This document shows, in pieces, positions 33,745 to 44,901 of a stretch of DNA of 64,000 nucleotides (position 1 is its first letter; every line of letters starts with the position of its first letter). Made by a program: the position numbers and the translations under genes. The DNA comes from Bemisia tabaci (lineage: Eukaryota; Arthropoda; Insecta; Hemiptera; Aleyrodidae), in contig NC_092800.1 of assembly GCF_918797505.1 (NCBI RefSeq), positions 124,001-188,000 of the forward strand, read 5' to 3'. The notes below the pieces were generated by a model. That model had not been told where the DNA came from. It made no database searches and saw only the letters and a list, made by a program, of their open reading frames with translations.

Positions 33745-36550
33745 AGTATGTGATTTTTTATTATGATTAATAAAGGATGGACTTTGAAACTACTTGCTAT
33801 TGGACTCCGTGCTTAAGCAAAGAAGTGAAAAGTTGAGTGATGCGATGGGAATAGAGCCCAATATCTTGGACGCTATGCTTCATAATCGAAATGTTTCTTT
33901 GTGTAAAAGCACCTTAACATGAGCCGGGATACCTCTTGCATGACAGAACTTGGCAACGGTGAAATATTTGGGGAAGAGAAACTGCAAGAGCGTATCGCCG
34001 TTGTTAATTTAATCAGGCTGACACACGAATCACCTGAGCTTTCTGACGCGTAGCGAGAAGAGGATTATACAGTAATCCCAAGTCTATAATAATAATGGTT
34101 GACGCCCAGTCCACCCCCACCCCGACCCCCCTCCCGTCCTCCCGTTCCGGCCCACTGCCCCACTTCCGGCGGGGTTTTGGCCGAAAAACACCTCGTCAAC
34201 AACGGATACGGGCCAAGACAAATGAAGGCCTTCCGCTGGTATCCCAACACTAGACCCCTCACGAGAGATACGCGCGAATACGTACGAAGCAGTTTAACCA
34301 CCGGAGAATATATCATGAGAAGTAAATCAGAAAGAAATCTCATGAAAATTTTATGAATTTACGCGGACTAGTTTTCCAAAGAAAAAATAAAATGTGACAG
34401 GAAGTCTGCAACAGCGAAAACAGAGATACGTGTTTTCGCCGATGGCCATCGGTATTTTGCTGTTCATTATTCGTTCAGCATCGATCTGGATGACTAATCT
34501 AACGAAATTCTGATGCTAATTTTTTAACGAATCTTTTATATGAATCATACTTAAAAAGAGAACAAAAATGGTTTCCTAACTTTCCTCATAGCTCTCAACA
34601 ATTTCATCCACATTTTTTAAAGTCCTTCAACTGCACCGATAAAAGTATTTGTGTTATTGTGTTACTTTTGGTTGATATAGGAAGTAAAACACAAATCAAC
34701 GCGAATCTTGTGTTGATTTCGGTACAGTTTGCGGTGAATTCAGCGCAGAAAACAATGGAGAGACCGGGAAAATGGCTCCTCCGCTCCTCCGACTACGACG
34801 TCGGTGTTCACCACTCTTTTTTTATTAGATTCCTTCAAGAAAACTAGCTCGCATTTTCTCTTGAAATTTTCAGTCAAAGGATAGGGTTATTTTGCATTTT
34901 ACTTCCCGTACTAACCAAACTTTTCTGTTGAAATTTCTCTCTGTGTGCCAATAATAATAGGGTTCCGCCAAATTTCACGAAATCGTTTCTAACAAACAAT
35001 TTTCTTCCGAGAACTTGGGTCATTTTTGCCGCGGACACTAGACAGTAAAGTTTAAGCACTTTTGGATAAGTTACGGCTTAAATTAGTTTGATTTTGATGG
35101 CCTCGGTGGTCTAAGCACTTTAAGTATGACTGAAGTATGAATATGAGGCTCGTTTGGTAAACGCTTAAAGCACTCGAAGTAATGGGCCTGGGATATTCTA
35201 TTGAGGTCGTGTCATCAGACGCTGCGCTGGGGAGTGGATCGAGAGAAGCAATTTGGAAGCAGGCAGCTCATCTAAGCATCGATTTGATAGGCTTTTGATG
35301 CGAGTTTGATCGGCTAAGAGGTCTCTGACGGCATGCCCACTGCTGCCAACCCCGTCCATGAGAACCCATTCAAGTCGCGTTGGATGAGAAATTTGCAACC
35401 GTTCGCCATCAGGTGGCAACCCTGAGGGTGAGGGCAGCTGGGAGGTGGACACAGGTAATGAGCTCCTAATCGAATGACATTAGACAGATTAACGGTTGCC
35501 TTTGTTTTTACGACCTGCCATGCTCAAACGTTGACGAATTTCTTTGAAAAATTCCAAATGATTCCATCTTGCATTTGCACACTCTGTCAGTCAAAGCAAT
35601 GGATGCGATACGAGGAGGAGACGACGCGATGATAACGCCTTAAATCCTTAATGCAACTATTCGCGCACTCTGGATGTCCACGTTGCATACCAAAAAATTG
35701 AAGGCGCTTTGCTTTTGTCACTCTGAAGGTAGAATCCAAAGATGAGATGAGAAAATTCATAAGATATTAATTGGTTTTACCAACATTGCATCCTCTCTTT
35801 TCACTGACACATTAATTCCCTATTTTCATGGTTTGAAACAAATTATATCACTTTATTTCACTATTATTTGTCCAAAACAGCTTAAAGACAGCAGTTTAAA
35901 TTACTTTCCGCACAATTTCAAAGTTTTCAGATTGAAATTATGAAACCTTTGGGAGCCAAAAGTGCGACCCACATTAACGTATACGAATAACAATTTTGGA
36001 GAAGATCTCTCACGACTCTCCTCAAAATTCCGGTGTACTTTATTCAATTTTAAATTTTAGGCTAAGGAAATTGACGAGGATGAAAAACACGCATTCATGG
36101 AGTTCTCTCCTGTCATTCCAAATCGAGAGAGAAGGGAAAGATAATTGTTCTCCTTAACCCAAAATTTTTATAAAATTGTGTTAAAAGTATTGAGAAATTA
36201 TCAAGTCGACAAATTTGCAAAATCATGTTGCCAAATGTGTCACTGAGTTGTTGTACCCAAAGTATTGTTTAATACATTCACTAAAAGTCTATCAAGACAG
36301 TGTGAGGAAAATGTTGTAGGTCAAGCATTTTAAGCTGAAATATGAAAGTCATTCGCTTTCTAAGTATTGCGTCCGAGGACAGTGTTATCAATGTGTCTGT
36401 GAATTAGGTAGATTTATGGTATTAAAATTATCATACTAATTGTACAGAAATTGCCTTACTTTTTTCTCAGAGATATATTCTAAAAGTGGTCACCGGGTGA
36501 GCGCGAGGATGGGTGGCGATTTTTGAGGGTTGACGACACTTTTTTTCTTC
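33745..36550. other. Unassigned interval
   Basis: Open frames at 34099-34356 (plus, 85 codons, proline-rich start then an Arg-rich stretch), 34065-34343 (minus) and 35198-35452 (minus, 84 codons) are in less AT-rich DNA but match no family I know. Near 35600-35705 there is a diverged copy of the repeat ending attgaaggcgc that is duplicated at 38130-38912. Confidence 0.35.
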
Positions 36551-36555
36551 ATTTA

Positions 36556-36813
36556 CACTGAAAAAAAGACTGGTAGAATTTATCATTCCTTCACGCTGGA
36601 TTTCACACAGCGTTAATTCAGAGTCAATTTTGCATGCCAGACGATATTATATACTGGTACATTTAATTCATCTGGTAATTTATCTGGCAGAAGCAGCTGA
36701 CCAACAGAATATTTACCATTCTTTTTGTGAGTAGAACAAGTTGTAACAAGGTGAACAAGTTGCTTTTGTAAGTATGGTAAATTCTACCAATTTTTTTTTT
36801 TTTTTTTTCAGTG
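36556..36813. mobile_element. MITE family C, copy 1
   Basis: Ends CACTGAAAAAAA and TTTTTTTTCAGTG; subterminal ggtagaattta and taaattctacc are also inverse. Flanked by TTA on both sides. CACTG ends with a 2-3-bp duplication could mean CACTA-type, or Tc1/mariner if the true duplication is TA. Copy 2 is at 55101-55319. Confidence 0.8.
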
Positions 36814-36955
36814 TTAATTTACGTAAAATAATGGATTCTGCCTTGCTTAGAATGGATATTTTTAATGGATTTAAATGGAGCAAAAGGAGTGTTGCCAAGT
36901 TGCGAGAATACATTTTAATGCCAATTTGGGTGGCTTTCATAGAAGATGGTAAAAT

Positions 36956-37098
36956 GATTGAAAAAATAATCGAGCTACAGCCAAAAATATATTAAACAAA
37001 TAATATTTCAATAATAATAGTATTTCTCATCTGCATGTAGTTTGAAATATTATTTGTTTAATTTATTTTTGGCTTGAAGCTCGATTATTTTTTCAATC
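36956..37098. repeat. AT-rich hairpin with about 56-bp arms
   Basis: Left arm 36956-37011 and right arm 37042-37098 are reverse complements with about three differences (gattgaaaaaataatcgagc against gctcgattattttttcaatc). The loop is about 30 bases. It could be a small MITE or a transcribed hairpin; no target duplication was identified. Confidence 0.85.
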
Positions 37099-37159
37099 TT
37101 TTGAGCATGTTGCGAGATTATTGACTGGCAAGGATTGGATTAGATGGTGGGAAACTTTT

Positions 37160-37450
37160 TAGGCGGAAGGATGAGGCCCGACGGTGCCGACGGTGCCGAC
37201 GGTGGCGACGGGGCCGAAGAGGAAGGTGATGCGCAAATCTGCGAGTGGCCGTTGCGGGCGTCCCTGGCGCAGAGAGGACATCCCTCGGGGGAGTCGTCGT
37301 CGTGGAAGGAAGAAGATAATTAAACTGGCATTAGGAGTGCCCCCTCGCCCTCTCGCCCCCTTACCCCCTCGCCCCCTCCACTTGCCCCCGGTGCGCGCCC
37401 CTAATCCGGGCTCCTTCAAAGGGCGCTCCGAGCCAGACTCAGCGGCCCGA
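37160..37450. other. GC-rich island with GGTGCCGAC repeats
   Basis: Three to four copies of ggtgccgac/ggtggcgac near 37179-37210, then a C-rich segment at 37340-37400. Long frames on both strands arise from composition. A 51-codon frame from 37171 (plus) is acidic and Gly-rich but unrecognised. Confidence 0.4.
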
Positions 37451-37705
37451 ATTACCGGCACCGTCCTTTCGGCAAAGGCTAATTTCATTCACGCTCTCCC
37501 GTGCCCATCCCACTAACTTCGCAGTACGCCAGTCCATCGTAAATACGTTCCCGAACAAATCCTCTTTGATTTCTCTCGCCACAGCGCCTTCTCGCCCATG
37601 TAAACTTTTTTCGCATTCCTTCTTATGAAAATTGCACGTTTTGTCGGGATTCACATAAAATTTCGCGCATTGTCTAGGATGAAATCAGATTTTGTTTAGA
37701 GAGGA

Positions 37706-37737
37706 TTTGATTAGGTTAGGTTAGGTTAGATTAGGTT
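37706..37737. repeat. Short TTAGG-type telomere-like tract
   Basis: About six ggtta units (gattaggttaggttaggtta). Same motif family as 33643-33743. Confidence 0.75.
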
Positions 37738-38129
37738 CTGGTCCGTTCGGTTCGGTTTGGTTCAGTTTGGTGCGGTTTGCTTCCGTTGGGTTTATTCTTG
37801 TGCAACTTAAACATTCTAAAACATATTTGACGGAAATTTCTCGTAGAATACGATTTGCGCAACCAAATAATTACCAATATTATCTCCTAATTAAGATAAT
37901 AGTTTTTTGATGCATAGATTCAAACCTCCCACTCATGGAATAAAACTATAATCTAGATTTACTTGAGTTGAATCGCAAACCAATCATTGACCAAACAGTT
38001 TCTGCGATATGAAAGTATGGCAATTTTAATCTTAACGCTTGGCTTTGGTTCAGCTATAGCAAGTTGTTTACTGTTTGATCAGTTTCACAGAGTGGAAAAG
38101 GAACAACGTCACTACGCAGTTACAATGTG

Positions 38130-38259
38130 CGAATGCTGCCGTGACTGACCTGGTCTTACTTATATTACGGCGCCAGGATGCGACTAATCGTACTCGACGG
38201 ATGTCCGTGTTGCTTATACATGATTGAAGGCGCGCCGGCTTGACTGCCTTCGGCTTGCC
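38130..38259. repeat. Direct repeat Y, left copy
   Basis: Matches 38783-38912 in the same orientation: gaatgctgc, then caggatgcgac-aatcgtactcga, then tccgtgtt, then attgaaggcgc and ggcttgcc. The two copies bracket the palindrome D2. Diverged relatives near 8560-8660 and 35600-35705. Confidence 0.75.
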
Positions 38260-38772
38260 ATTAATGGAGATGTCGCATGTGTGAGGAATTTGCGATTTGA
38301 CTATTGCTTCTTGAGTAATAGTTCGTGAGAAACACGATGGTGCCACTGGTTTTCTCTGAAGTCAACTCCCAAGCTCAAAAAAAGCTCTCAAGTTGAGGCC
38401 AAAATGGAGGTGATATCCCACGCTTTCCTGAGAGTCCACCTCTACATCAAGACAAACCCTCCATGCAAAGATAGGGAACAAATACATTAGCAGGTTTGCC
38501 GTGTTTACAGTTTTAGAATCCCCAACTAAAGTGGCAGCCCTGTCAATGTATTTGCTCCTTATCTTTGCATGGAAGATTTGTCTTGATGTAGAGGTGGACT
38601 CTCAGGATAGCGTGGGATATTCCCTCCATTTTGGCCTCAACTTGAGAGCTTTTTTGAGCTTGGTAGTTGATTTCAGAGGAAACCAGTGGCACCATCGTAT
38701 TTCTTGCGAACTTTTACATAAGAATCAAAGGTCAAATCGCAAATTCCTTATACATGCAACATCTCCATTCGC
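38258..38772. mobile_element. Long palindromic fold-back element family D, copy 2
   Basis: Arms of roughly 230-250 bases are reverse complements, from gtcaaatcgcaaattcc-type words outside through gatggtgccactggtttyct and agctctcaagttgaggcc to gtagaggtggactctca near the centre. D1 at 28885-29238 matches its inner part. No protein frame; the 126-codon plus frame crosses the arm and is not a gene. Confidence 0.8.
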
Positions 38773-38782
38773 GGCAACTACA

Positions 38783-38912
38783 CGAATGCTGCTAAAAATG
38801 CCCTGCGCTATCCAACTTACATCACGGCGCGGCGTCAGGATGCGACCAATCGTACTCGATGGAATTCCGTGTTCCTGCTAGGAAATTGAAGGCGCACCTT
38901 GTCTGGCTTGCC
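38783..38912. repeat. Direct repeat Y, right copy
   Basis: Partner of 38130-38259, ending attgaaggcgcaccttg and ggcttgcc. Just outside, 38945-39050 is similar to 37808-37910 (acattct, ctcgtagaatacga-type words), so a second pair of flanking repeats may exist. Confidence 0.75.
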
Positions 38913-39059
38913 TAATAGACTATAGTTGACAAGCTTACGAATTTAAGCATTCTGATACATCTTTCTAAAAAGAAAAGTTCACGTAGAACGAGATTCGGGC
39001 AACGAAAATTGTTGAAATAAACTCCTAACTATGATATTAAATGTTTCTTAAACGGAACC

Positions 39060-41045
39060 AGGGACAGGTGGGAAAGAAGGGGCACGCGGAGTAGCTGACG
39101 TAACATTGCGTGTACACTTCAGAGCAGCAAAATCTTAGTTGAAACGTTAATGTAAAATTAAGTGCACGCGCTATTAGAATGACACTCTCCTTTTATGAAG
39201 TACCTGCCGGCTACTTTAACAGCGTCACTGTCAATTTAACATCCTTCTTTTATAAATTCTTCTACTTTTACGGCATCAAACTACGAGTAGATTTACCATC
39301 CAGGTAGCCATTTTTCAGACAAAATCGCTCTACCTATATTATGCTTGTTGCAAAATTTAGCTACGTTTCCTCTTCCAGCTTTGGTTTTTTTTTTATTTTA
39401 TTATAAGTAAATATGTTTCATTAGCTGCTCATAGCTCCTTTATATAAAATAATGGCTCCAAAACAAAAATGAACTGCTTTTCAGTTCGTAACAAACAACA
39501 AAAATACTTTCTCTTACTAAACGAAACTCGAATAGTAGCAAAATAAAAGAGTTTGATGAGGGGTATGTTTGTTATGTTATTTGTTTTCAATAAAAAAGTT
39601 GGCCAAACGAGGCGACGACTGTCATTTTTAGTTTTGAGGAGGAAGCAGATAAAATGAAACATCACATTTTTTACGGATCGCTCGGCCATTTTCATCCGGA
39701 AATGAAATGAATTAAAAAGTTTAAAAAGCAACAAGAAACTGATATGACCAGATAAAATAATCAAAAATTGAATTTCATCATTGACGTTCTCTTCTCTGGT
39801 CGTATCAGGTTCTGGTTAATTTTCATATCATGTATCAATCCAATTGAAAACGGCTTGAAACGACGGAGCGTTTCGAGTTGAACTGCGTTTTTTTTCTTTC
39901 GATCATCTTAAAACAGCTCTACCAATTGCTCTGGCTAAAGTTACTTGCAACTCACCCATTTTGATCCTGTATATTACTAGAGTCCTTTAGATCGAGGAAG
40001 GTCATATTTAGCAAGTCTCCAATTTTATTCCACTCTTTTTATCCTAAAAAAAGCTGCTTCGTTACAGCAATGACACGGAAAGAAGTGTGGATTTTTAGCG
40101 CGATAGTGCAACCTCACCGGCTGTCACGTGGACCGCGTAATTGAACTTGAATCAGGTTCTGATAATAATTAGGACATTTTAGAAATCTGCCCGGCGAATG
40201 GAGGGGAGTTTTAGGAGCTCAGCGGGAAATGACCCGCGAAAAATATTCAGTCCGACGGTGCGGCTAGCGGCTACCCGTGCCTGGCGAGTCGCGACCCTTG
40301 GGACTTGTCTTGACTCGGCCCAACTCAGCAGCAGCGTCCCTTCGTCCCGTTAATTTATATATTTATCGTGGCTCTCAACTCGACGGCAAGTCGGAAATCA
40401 CGGAAACAACAGAAAAGCAATGATACTTATCTACATGCATGATTAGACGTATCACGTAAAATTGAAGGCGCTTTTTACATTGACGGAAGCGTCGCCCGCG
40501 ATCCCTCCTCGAGAGTCGAGCGTTCTTTACAGAGCCCCCGCCCTCCTCCAGTATCCCGGGGCCCGGGCTCTCGGATGCGGCCAATGATCAATTTAGTCAT
40601 CGCTGTAATATTAATCCATCGTTTCATTGACTTATGACCTTTCCACTTGCGGCAGAGGCAAGAAGAGGGGGAGGAAGGTGGGCAAAAGTATAAATACGCC
40701 CTTCCGGAAAAGTTTCTACTTTTCCGCTCCAACTGTAAATAAGATATAAGAGAGCGGTGCCTCGCTAGGAAAACACATAATTATTTCACGAATTACTCAT
40801 CATCCTGCCTCGGCGGAAATAAACCCTTTCGAAATTTAATATTTTTCTCGCATTAGGGTATAGGAGTCGGAAATGAAACCCCCGATTTTATAACTCACAA
40901 AATTCCGGAGTGTGTGCTCGTGATCGGGTTTCGATGATGGAACTGCCAGTCTACGTATCACAGTGTGGAACGTGCTGCCACAGTTTCCTTTTTTTTTAAA
41001 AAAAAAAAATTAACACTGGTCGACACGAGCAAATTTGCCTGCAAT
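39060..41045. other. Unassigned interval
   Basis: Includes a moderately GC-rich zone (40200-40700) with a CCAAT word near 40579 and TATAAATA at 40689, which together could be a plus-strand core promoter, but no downstream exon was recognised. The 111-codon minus frame (39429-39764) is unrecognised. Confidence 0.3.
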
Positions 41046-41290
41046 GTCTTAACCGAGTCCAGCTAGATTTTTAGAGCTGAATCCGAAAATGACCTTCTTT
41101 TGTCCAGACCAAGTCAATTTCCCCCGGAAAAATCTGAATTTTCCTTAAAAATCGAGCTTTTCCAGAAGAAATCAATTTTCCGGAGAATCTATGTGCACAG
41201 TAGAGGGAAAATGGGGTTATTTTCGGATTCAGTAGCCAAAATTACGTACAAGAAAAGTATTACATGCCTAATATATTTTCTTTTCTGTTC

Positions 41291-41752
41291 CTAATATCGA
41301 GGTTTTTCCGGGAAATTTATCCTGACCGCCCATATAACTATATAAAACGCATCCGACTGTTTTACGTTGAAAGGAGAGGATACTTTGTATTCTCGGGTAA
41401 CCACTGATATCTCAACTTCCACCTAATTTTTGCCGCTGAAGCCGAATATGACCCTCTTATTCTTTCAAAACCTTCGGAAAATCAAGATTCTGAAAATAGG
41501 GGATTTTTTAGAGCTGAAAAATCGTAGGTTTTTTAAAAATCGATTTTTCAAAAATCTGACAGATTTTGGACGGAAACGAAGGTCATTTTCGGCTTTAGCG
41601 GCAAGAATTGAGTGGGAATTGCTTCACTTCTCACTTGAGAAAAACAGTTTGCCCTTCTTTCCGACGCAAAACAACCGGATGAGTTTTACATCGTGTTACA
41701 CGGACGAACAGGAGCGCACTTGTCCGGGAAACCTCGATATCAGGAACATAAA
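41291..41752. mobile_element. Diverged inverted-repeat element
   Basis: Left end cctaatatcgaggtttttccgg mirrors right end ccgggaaacctcgatatcagg (first 20 bases each compared). Inner words gccgctgaagccgaa-atgacc and ggtcattttcggctttagcgg also pair, so arms reach about 190 bases. Related gaatccgaaaatgacctt words precede it at 41078. The 113-codon frame inside is a by-product. Confidence 0.65.
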
Positions 41753-42210
41753 GGAAACTTTATTCATGTAAAAAATATCTTTTGGTAATATTGGATGCCA
41801 AATTCGAAACAGACCTTAGTTTTTTCCGTCGTGCACAGATTTTTAGGAAATTGATTATTCTGTGGAAAAGTTTGATTTTTCCGGGAAAAATCGACCCGAA
41901 CCAGAAAAAAGGAGGTCATACAGAATCAGAGCTAAAAATGGTCTTATAGAATCAGCGCTAAAAGTCCACCCAGTGTCCATTGAACCAATTTAGGCGAGTC
42001 TATAAAAGTAAAAATGTGTTGATCGTTGTAATTGGACGCATTTCAATCGAAGAGAAGTATAACATGAGCCCCGTCGCCTTCATAAATGCATTCTTATGGA
42101 TCACAGAGCTCATGTTAGAATGGATGTACTTCCTTCATTTGAATGCGTCCAATTACAGTAACTGCATTTTATGTTGCCTAGTATCCTCCCGTGATATACA
42201 TATTCTTACA

Positions 42211-42729
42211 GCAGGCTGATAATAAGACTTTGATAGATAAAGCTATCAAAAAAGTAGAAATACGAATAATGGCGATCCCGTTGGTGGAAGCGGATGGTTT
42301 CAATGGACAAAGAATGTCAGGAATATACTACTAGATGGCAACCCGAGAGAAACCCTAAAATTCGTCCATCATTTTCTCACGTAGGCATTTAAAACCACCC
42401 CTTTCAACCCATAAAATCACTTCATTTTCCTTATGCCTTCTTTTTCTCTCGCTGAGACAATAACTGCCGTACTAAGGAAGAGCGCCATATAAGCCTTGAG
42501 GCGTTGCCAAATTTCCTCTGGAAAATCACTAATTTTTTAGAAAATTTATAGATATCATTCCTCCGATTTTTCAGATAATTTTGTTCGCAATTTCACCTAA
42601 AGTTCCTGGAAATTTCAAGTGAAAATATTCATAACTTTCCTCGAAAATAAACATTTTATCGAAGAAAATTTAGCAACTCTCGAATGTTCATACGGCGTTC
42701 CTCCTTAGCACGGCAAATAATCAGCCTGC
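42211..42729. mobile_element. MITE family B, copy 4 (split by A2)
   Basis: Left end GCAGGCTGAT at 42211 and right end ATCAGCCTGC at 42720-42729 are perfect inverse repeats. The interior holds ggcgatcccgttggtggaagc and cgagagaaaccctaaaatt as in other B copies. The right part is interrupted at 42464-42716 by MITE A2; removing A2 and one TSD leaves about 262 bases, the normal B length. Confidence 0.85.
42464..42716. mobile_element. MITE family A, copy A2 (253 bp, inside B)
   Basis: CTGCCGTACTAAGG left and CCTTAGCACGGCA right, flanked by ATAA at 42460-42463 and 42717-42720. Same 253-bp length as A1 and A3. The different TSD sequence (ATAA, not TATG) shows that the flanking four bases are a real target duplication. 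Confidence 0.9.
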
Positions 42730-42800
42730 AAAAAACTGAGCAACATAACACCTTGATACAGAAGGAAATTGATGGCTGTACTCGGGCTGGATATAAAAAA

Positions 42801-42986
42801 CTAGGGGGCTACGCCCCCTGGCCGCTACGCGGCCCAACCCCCTGAAGGCGCTCCGCGCCATCAATGGGCCGCTTCGCGGCCCTATTTTTACCCTCCTTTC
42901 AGTGTTAGGTTTATTTTCCCCCTAAAAAATTACGATATGATGTATACTTTACGTGTAGAATGAAATAATTTTTGGTTTTGATGAAT
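42801..42986 (-). mobile_element. Helitron-type element, copy G4
   Basis: Minus-strand end CTAG before T at 42801, GGGGGC-GTA-GCCCCC hairpin, GGCCGCGTAGCGGCC, then ggcgcggagcgcc and GGCCGCGAAGCGGCC palindromes. Beyond, 42890-42986 matches 9600-9697, so G3 and G4 form one subfamily. Confidence 0.65.
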
Positions 42987-43087
42987 AAAGAAAAAAATAA
43001 TTTTTTGAAGTCAAAAGAAAGCGTTTTAGAATGACTGCTTGATGAAGTATTGCAGTAAAACAACGAACAATGATAATCAGGTAATAA

Positions 43088-43190
43088 TTAAGTATATCAA
43101 AAGTCGGGAATCGAACCCACATCGTAGTCTAAGTGGACGCATTTGACGTCTTGGACGACTCGGCCACCGCTCGTCTTGAGGGAGGTGGTG
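43088..43190 (-). repeat. tRNA-Leu/Ser-like sequence (SINE head or tRNA relic)
   Basis: Minus strand: GTGGCCGAGTCGTCCAAGACG closely resembles the A box and D arm of class II tRNAs, and GTGGGTTCGATTCCC a T-arm/B box about 40 bases later. An imperfect anticodon-like stem (GACGT/GCGTC) has only a five-base loop and the 3-prime acceptor strand does not pair with the 5-prime side. So it is not a functional tRNA. It is the clearest tRNA-like segment here. Confidence 0.6.
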
Positions 43191-43319
43191 CGAATCTTGT
43201 GTAGATAAGTATAGAGCTGATGCGCAGGCTACCCAGCTACTGCGCAACCTCCTCGACCACTGCGCATCCTCCCGCGCATAGCGGTAGCAGTCCCGGAGCA
43301 TTCTGTAAATTCACTCACT

Positions 43320-43670
43320 TTTATAACGTGATTTTAAAAAAACCTGGGTCCTATTTCCAAAATCTAATTAGAGCGGGCTCATCTAGGGCCAATTACCTGT
43401 CGATCTACGCAAAAATCATGGAAATCGGCCCGGTAGAACGCTCAAACGAACTGTGACAAAAAGTATAAATTTACATTGTTTAAATGGGAGAATTCGCAAC
43501 TTTACCACGTAATATAAAAAAATCTGGGCCATATTTTGAAAATCTGAAAAGAGTTGGCTTATCTAGAGACAATTGCCCGTCGATAGCCGCAAAAATCATG
43601 AAAATCGGCCCGGTAGAACGCTGGAACTAAGCGTCACCAGTTTCGCAAAATTAGGAGGTCTTGGAGCTTA
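43320..43670. repeat. Repeat R, copy 2 (uninterrupted)
   Basis: Two subunits in tandem, near 43340-43462 and 43510-43628 (aatctgggcc-atattt, ggcttatctag, gcaaaaatcatg-aaatcgg, cccggtagaacgctc/g). It preserves the empty site for the hAT MITE of copy 1 and ends at ggaggtcttggagcttat, where copy 1 has the Helitron. Confidence 0.85.
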
Positions 43671-43733
43671 TAGTATAGATAGATGCCTTTAATAGTTTGA
43701 ACTGGGTAGATGTAATAAATGAATCAGCTATTA

Positions 43734-44165
43734 CAGAAAGGGCACAATCGACATTTTTTTCGAAATTGAGTTTTTTGCGGTTTTCGCATTAGTGTATGTA
43801 GACACACCCTGTAGTGCAGACAGGGCACTTTATTCGCATTTTTTATGTGTTTTTGACAGGGGTTATGTTTCTCACGTAGAGCAGAAAGGGCACTGTTGCA
43901 GCAATATAGTGCCGTTTCTGCAGTACATGCCCACTGCAGGGTGCGCGCGCATTGGCAGCGGCAACTCGTCGATTGTTTTGTTTTGATACGATTGAGAGGT
44001 TAGTTTTGCGTTTCAAAACGACAGTGATCACGCTACACGCTTCACTCACGCTGAAAATGAAAGGAGTGAGAATTGAACCTTGAGTGTAGGAAGTGAGAGG
44101 AGCCCTTAACAGGTTGGATGAGGAAGTAGGTAGAAGATTACTACGCTATTGAACCTCAAAGGAAA

Positions 44166-44219
<54 letters not shown>

Positions 44220-44835
44220 CTTGACTTGAAATAAGCCAGAAATATTTTTAAAATTTACATAGCTACGGGCAAACCACATGGTGAAAGTTCGAAATCGCAT
44301 ACCATCAATTGCGACATTGCCAATTTTATTTCGTCTTCTTTTTTGTTCTTATATATAAAGTATTCTCTATTAAAATTTTGTGTAAACTTTCTTCACACCA
44401 TCAAGATTGTTTTCGGAAAATTTCATGGGAAAATCTCTATTAGATCTCTTTAAAAAAATAGTATAAAAAGAGAGCAGAAATTTTGAAACGTTGCAATGGA
44501 GATGTACAATTTCCAACTTTCGCTATAGACATGCATCATTGCCATACATTTGAGATGAAAAACAAGGGCTAAAATAATTTTCTGGCTTCATTCTATCACT
44601 CTTTATGGCTCCTTCCCCCATGTATTTCAGAAAGGGCACTAATGCTCTTCCTTCAAGTGTAATTATTTACAACCCAGAAAGAGTATCATGTAAAAATTTT
44701 TTATGGAAATTGTCAGTCTACTTGGGGGACAAAAGAAAACATCGAAAAATTTTTTTCCAAAAGCTTATAGTTTACTCAAATCAGTTTTTTGCATTTTCTG
44801 AACAGTTAACATTTCTGCAATAGTGCCCTTTCTGC
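43734..44835. repeat. Cluster of six AGAAAGGGCACT motifs
   Basis: CAGAAAGGGCAC(T) or a close variant occurs at 43734, 43816 (CAGACAGGG), 43881 and 44628 on plus, and inverted at 43908-43921 and 44822-44835. The pair at 43881-43921 is a small hairpin. The outermost copies are inverted, so this may be a transposon of about 1.1 kb with subterminal repeats, holding a T47 run (44168-44214). Confidence 0.55.
44168..44214. repeat. T47 homopolymer
   Basis: Forty-seven T residues, same length as at 28827-28873. Possibly a reverse-oriented poly(A) tail; no retroelement body was recognised to its left on the minus strand. Confidence 0.95.
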
Positions 44836-44901
44836 AATATGTGATTCAAATGCTCTCGAAGCAAAAAAAGTACCTAACTATCTGGTTCAGATTATTATAA
44901 G

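Noticed and set aside
34065..34356. Opposed 85- and 92-codon frames
   Set aside because: The C-terminal half of the plus frame looks somewhat protein-like, but start is a CCC/CCG repeat and I recognise nothing; left unannotated as a gene.
40579..40740. CCAAT plus TATAAATA as a core promoter
   Set aside because: No initiator or downstream exon recognised; such words arise easily in AT-rich DNA.
43088..43190. Functional tRNA gene
   Set aside because: Boxes are good but anticodon loop is too short and acceptor stem does not pair.
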